Shown piece by piece: positions 61,532 to 64,000 of a stretch of DNA of 64,000 nucleotides (its first letter is position 1; every line of letters begins with the position of its first letter). A program made the position numbers and the translations under genes. The DNA is from Planctomycetota bacterium (GTDB lineage Bacteria; Planctomycetota; UBA1135; GCA-002686595): contig DUCM01000015.1 of assembly GCA_012959785.1 (NCBI GenBank), positions 1-64,000 of the forward strand, in the 5' to 3' direction. The notes beneath the pieces are model-generated. The model ran no database searches and was not told the origin of the DNA. It saw only the letters and a list, made by a program, of their open reading frames with translations.

Positions 61532-63232
61532 CTATGAGAAAACACCACGGACTCCGAGAACGGTAGGCGGCTCGGGGAATTCAGTCTTCTCAAGCAGCGT
61601 CTTGAGCTTGAGCAACTCAGGCTCGGTTTCAAACTCCTGACTGGTCATTTCGCGGCCAGCGACATTGTTGTAAGTGCCTGCGATACGGCGGACTTCGTCC
61701 ACGCTAAAGCCATTGCTCAAGAGCATAATCTCGCCCCAGAAAGTCGTTTGAGCAATTTCTGAGCTGAAAACCGCATTCTTGGGAGTGTCCAAGAGTTCGA
61801 TTTCCAACTCACAAGCTCGAGTGATATCCATGGTGTTGTGCTTCCAGCGCCAAAACTTGCCCTCTAGTCCGTACTCTTGCGTCTGCTTGAAAATCGGCGC
61901 GGTAGGCGAGGAGTACCAAGGACTGGCGCAGAAAAAGTCGACGCCGAGATCATCCATGAAAGGAACGATCTTGCGGGTGTTCTCGGCCACATCTCCAGGG
62001 AATCCGATAATGAAATTCACATGGCAGCAAATGCCGTACTTCTTCAAGTAGGCGATGCCCCGGGCTGCGGTGCGGCATGTTGCTGACTTGGCCATGCGTT
62101 TGAGCATCCCATCGTCTGCGGATTCCAGCCCGATGAAGACGGCTTTACAACCAGAGGCTGCCATCAACTGAACAGTTTCCTCGTCCAGGTGCTGGGGCCG
62201 GCAGAACGAGTACCAGGAAAAATCGAACTTGGCCAGGACCCGGCAGAGCTGCTTGAAGCGCGGCGCGGGCACATTGAAGGTGTCATCGGTAAAGATCAGC
62301 GATCGTACCGCTCCATTGGCGCGCAGCTCTTCGAGTTCGAGCTGGAGAGTCTCCGGCCGATTGGTTTCGTGGGCACCTTGTAGAGCGACAAAGGTGCAGA
62401 ATGAGCAATTGAAAGCACATGACCGCGCCGTGCGCAAGTTGACCGTGTGGTAGAGGCTGGCGGGATCCAGTCTGGTCCAGCGCACGTAGGTCTCGTCAAT
62501 GGGCGGACCAATTTCTGCGCGCTCCGTGGAGAGCCGATAGCCGTGTTGTTCGTCGCGCACCCACGTTGCGGGCAGCGTTGCGTTCTGGAGTTCCGACGGC
62601 TCGTGGGCCAGAATCTCAAGCAAGGGTTCTTCGCCGAGGGCCGATACAACATAGGCATCGGCATCCCAAGCTTTCATCAGATGCCGCATGGCCAGGGGAT
62701 GCAAGCTGCGTGATAGTTCGACCAGCACAAGGCCACCCAGCACAATCCCCGCATCGGGCCAAATACGTCTTGCCCGCTGGCAGATGTCATGGATGCGACT
62801 CACCTCGGACAAGAAGCTTGAGGAGATCAAGATGTAGCGCGGCGACACGCGCTGGCCGAGTTCGGCGAGAGACAGGCGATCAGTCTGTTGTGCATGGTCC
62901 ACATCGAACCCGTGCCCTTGCAGCAGTGAGCGGTAGTAGCTGCCCGATAGGTGCGTGAAAGCAAAGCTGTCGAAGCGCCGATACTCGCCGGTAGTTCCGT
63001 AGCGCAGTTTGGAGAGCAAGCGGGCTTGGTCGACGAAGTGGCCGTCGATGCGCAGCGCCTGCCGCAAGAGACGCGCACTCGTCGTGAGATCCTCTGCCTC
63101 GGATGCATCATCAGTCCGCGGACCAGCCAAACCACCTTCCTCGTGTTCAGCTGAAATGTGATCGTTATGCCACTTGTCTATATCTTCGAAGTAGGAGATG
63201 AAAAGTGCATCTGTTGATCTTGCCTTGGCCAT
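61532..63232 (-). CDS. Radical SAM protein with B12-type N-terminal domain, copy 2
   Basis: A 566-residue paralogue of the next gene. Shared blocks are ALFISYFEDIDKWHND, THLSGSYYRSLL, LYHTVNLRTARSC, the cluster motif CAFNCSFC (C272, C276, C279), LIFTDDTFNVPAPRF and NFIIGFPGDVAEN. Both proteins end with LKTLLE-type helices. The group resembles B12-dependent methylases that act on unactivated carbon or phosphorus (PhpK, a P-methyltransferase; KedN5). Similarity to either is by architecture only. The base composition looks less GC-rich than in neighbouring genes. It lies 56 nt after the ketoacyl-synthase-like gene. Confidence 0.85.
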   Translation of the reverse strand: MAKARSTDALFISYFEDIDKWHNDHISAEHEEGGLAGPRTDDASEAEDLTTSARLLRQALRIDGHFVDQARLLSKLRYGTTGEYRRFDSFAFTHLSGSYYRSLLQGHGFDVDHAQQTDRLSLAELGQRVSPRYILISSSFLSEVSRIHDICQRARRIWPDAGIVLGGLVLVELSRSLHPLAMRHLMKAWDADAYVVSALGEEPLLEILAHEPSELQNATLPATWVRDEQHGYRLSTERAEIGPPIDETYVRWTRLDPASLYHTVNLRTARSCAFNCSFCTFVALQGAHETNRPETLQLELEELRANGAVRSLIFTDDTFNVPAPRFKQLCRVLAKFDFSWYSFCRPQHLDEETVQLMAASGCKAVFIGLESADDGMLKRMAKSATCRTAARGIAYLKKYGICCHVNFIIGFPGDVAENTRKIVPFMDDLGVDFFCASPWYSSPTAPIFKQTQEYGLEGKFWRWKHNTMDITRACELEIELLDTPKNAVFSSEIAQTTFWGEIMLLSNGFSVDEVRRIAGTYNNVAGREMTSQEFETEPELLKLKTLLEKTEFPEPPTVLGVRGVFS

Positions 63233-63288
63233 GGTCGTGAAGCTGCTTCTCGCAAGTTATCTAACCTAGCACGGCGATCACAAGTGGT

Positions 63289-64000
63289 CTAGATGCGCCA
63301 TACAATTGCCTGCCAAGAGACTCCTCCTCCCACCGTCACGAGCCCCAGGGTTTGGGCGCTCAGCAACTCGCTGGACTCGAGCAGGGCGTGCACCTGCAAA
63401 ACCAGATTTGCGCATCCGGTGCAGCCATTTTCGCGCAAGCTGTCGAGGGCCAGTGTGACCTCAAAGCCACTCAACTCATGTGCGCGCTCGAGTTGGCCGC
63501 GGGTCACGGCATAGGGCAGAAAATAGTCGATCGAGCCACGACTGATCTCGCATAGGGCCTCAATGGAGAGTCCCCAGGCTTCGCCGAGGCTCTCGAGATA
63601 GGCTGGATCAGCATCCTGGAAGGTGTAGCGCTGGTCCGCTTGCGGCGGCAAGCTGCCGGGGATGGTGAAGGCCTGGCCTGTGGCCTGCACACGCCCAGCC
63701 CGCGACGCCACGAGACCGCACTGTTCACCCGGCGCGGCACCGATAGCCAGCGCTCCCGCCGCGCAACTGAAGAGCAAGCGGTTCTTGATGTCGTCCGGCT
63801 CCAGAAACTCGGGGACCGATTCCACGGCCACTACGAGCACGCGCTCAACTCCGTTCGAGACAAGCAGAGCAGCTTGCGACAGAGCAGCCAAGCCTGATGC
63901 GCCGCCGGCGCGCACATCAAAGGCGGCAGCATCAGTTTCAAGGGCGCCAGCCAAGCGCGCTGCCAGGGAACTCGAAATATGCGGAGGAGTCGAAGTTGCC
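63289..64000 (-). CDS. Ketoacyl-synthase-III-like protein lacking catalytic residues, N-terminus beyond the window
   Basis: The frame is open from the right edge, so only about 237 C-terminal residues are seen. They follow the FabH (KAS III) fold: ATSTPPHISSSLAARL, VLVVAVESVPEF and VTVGGGVSWQAI. At the positions of the catalytic triad the residues differ. The usual FDV.AACSGF reads FDVRAGGASGL (Cys replaced by Ala), FIPHQAN reads FLPYAVT (His replaced by Tyr), and GNTSSASI reads NGCTGCANL (Asn replaced by Cys). It may be a non-catalytic partner subunit, as PqsB is for PqsC. It is the first visible gene of the operon with two radical SAM genes and an MBOAT gene. Confidence 0.75.
   Translation of the reverse strand, partial: ATSTPPHISSSLAARLAGALETDAAAFDVRAGGASGLAALSQAALLVSNGVERVLVVAVESVPEFLEPDDIKNRLLFSCAAGALAIGAAPGEQCGLVASRAGRVQATGQAFTIPGSLPPQADQRYTFQDADPAYLESLGEAWGLSIEALCEISRGSIDYFLPYAVTRGQLERAHELSGFEVTLALDSLRENGCTGCANLVLQVHALLESSELLSAQTLGLVTVGGGVSWQAIVWRI

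Overview
This looks like a chromosomal segment of a Gram-negative, high-GC member of the Planctomycetota or a close relative. The pointers are several secreted proteins ending in a Cys-rich domain (FCFGDG...CPCGN...PGLFFQG...FGDGLRC...WYRDP...GFNL), FG-GAP propeller proteins, a TonB and TonB-dependent receptor pair, multiheme c-type cytochromes and many small housekeeping operons with 4-nt stop/start overlaps. I recall the Cys-rich domain from deep-branching planctomycete genomes; no database search was possible. Most of the window is ordinary chromosome. The base composition of the first 5 kb and of about 61.5-63.3 kb looks less GC-rich by eye.

Layout. 0-5.3 kb: a left-truncated FG-GAP protein, then a hybrid histidine kinase with a heme-type CxxCH sensor domain and a receiver. 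Upstream of the kinase lies a 0.33 kb element that recurs in inverted orientation before hsp20 at 18.6 kb. 5.3-8.0 kb: tldD and pmbA/tldE. 8.0-12.9 kb: an eroded beta-helix pseudogene, a secreted HExxH peptidase, an octaheme TPR lipoprotein and a class V aminotransferase. 12.9-19.3 kb: a secreted endonuclease I, an FG-GAP protein, an FAD oxidoreductase plus membrane polyferredoxin pair, and hsp20. 20-23 kb: tRNA-Pro(GGG) and the plsY-gpsA phospholipid operon. 23-28.4 kb: a hydantoinase/oxoprolinase-type gene, a TonB-dependent receptor with TonB, and tRNA-Gly(GCC). 28.4-40 kb: housekeeping genes (thiD, a DHH phosphoesterase, purB, nadC with an anti-sigma kinase and VanZ, a MinD-like ATPase, ruvC, ispD-ispF). 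40-49.3 kb: an OprP-type porin, MBL hydrolase, MFS transporter, two secreted proteins, UbiB kinase and a GNAT enzyme. 49.9-58.4 kb: a McrB-like ATPase with an unfamiliar Cys/His N-terminus, a SMUG1-type glycosylase, a secreted propeller-like protein, a Tat-exported TIM barrel and a large secreted protein.

58.4-64 kb, running off the right edge: an apparent operon (all minus strand) of a ketoacyl-synthase-III-like protein that appears to lack the usual Cys-His-Asn residues, two paralogous radical SAM proteins with a B12-type domain layout, and an MBOAT O-acyltransferase. This is the best candidate for an undescribed specialised-metabolite or lipid-modification system, but it continues outside the window.

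Second-tier candidates are the McrB-like ATPase with its Cys/His domain, the duplicated hsp20 leader element, and the family of secreted proteins that share one C-terminal domain on unrelated N-terminal modules.
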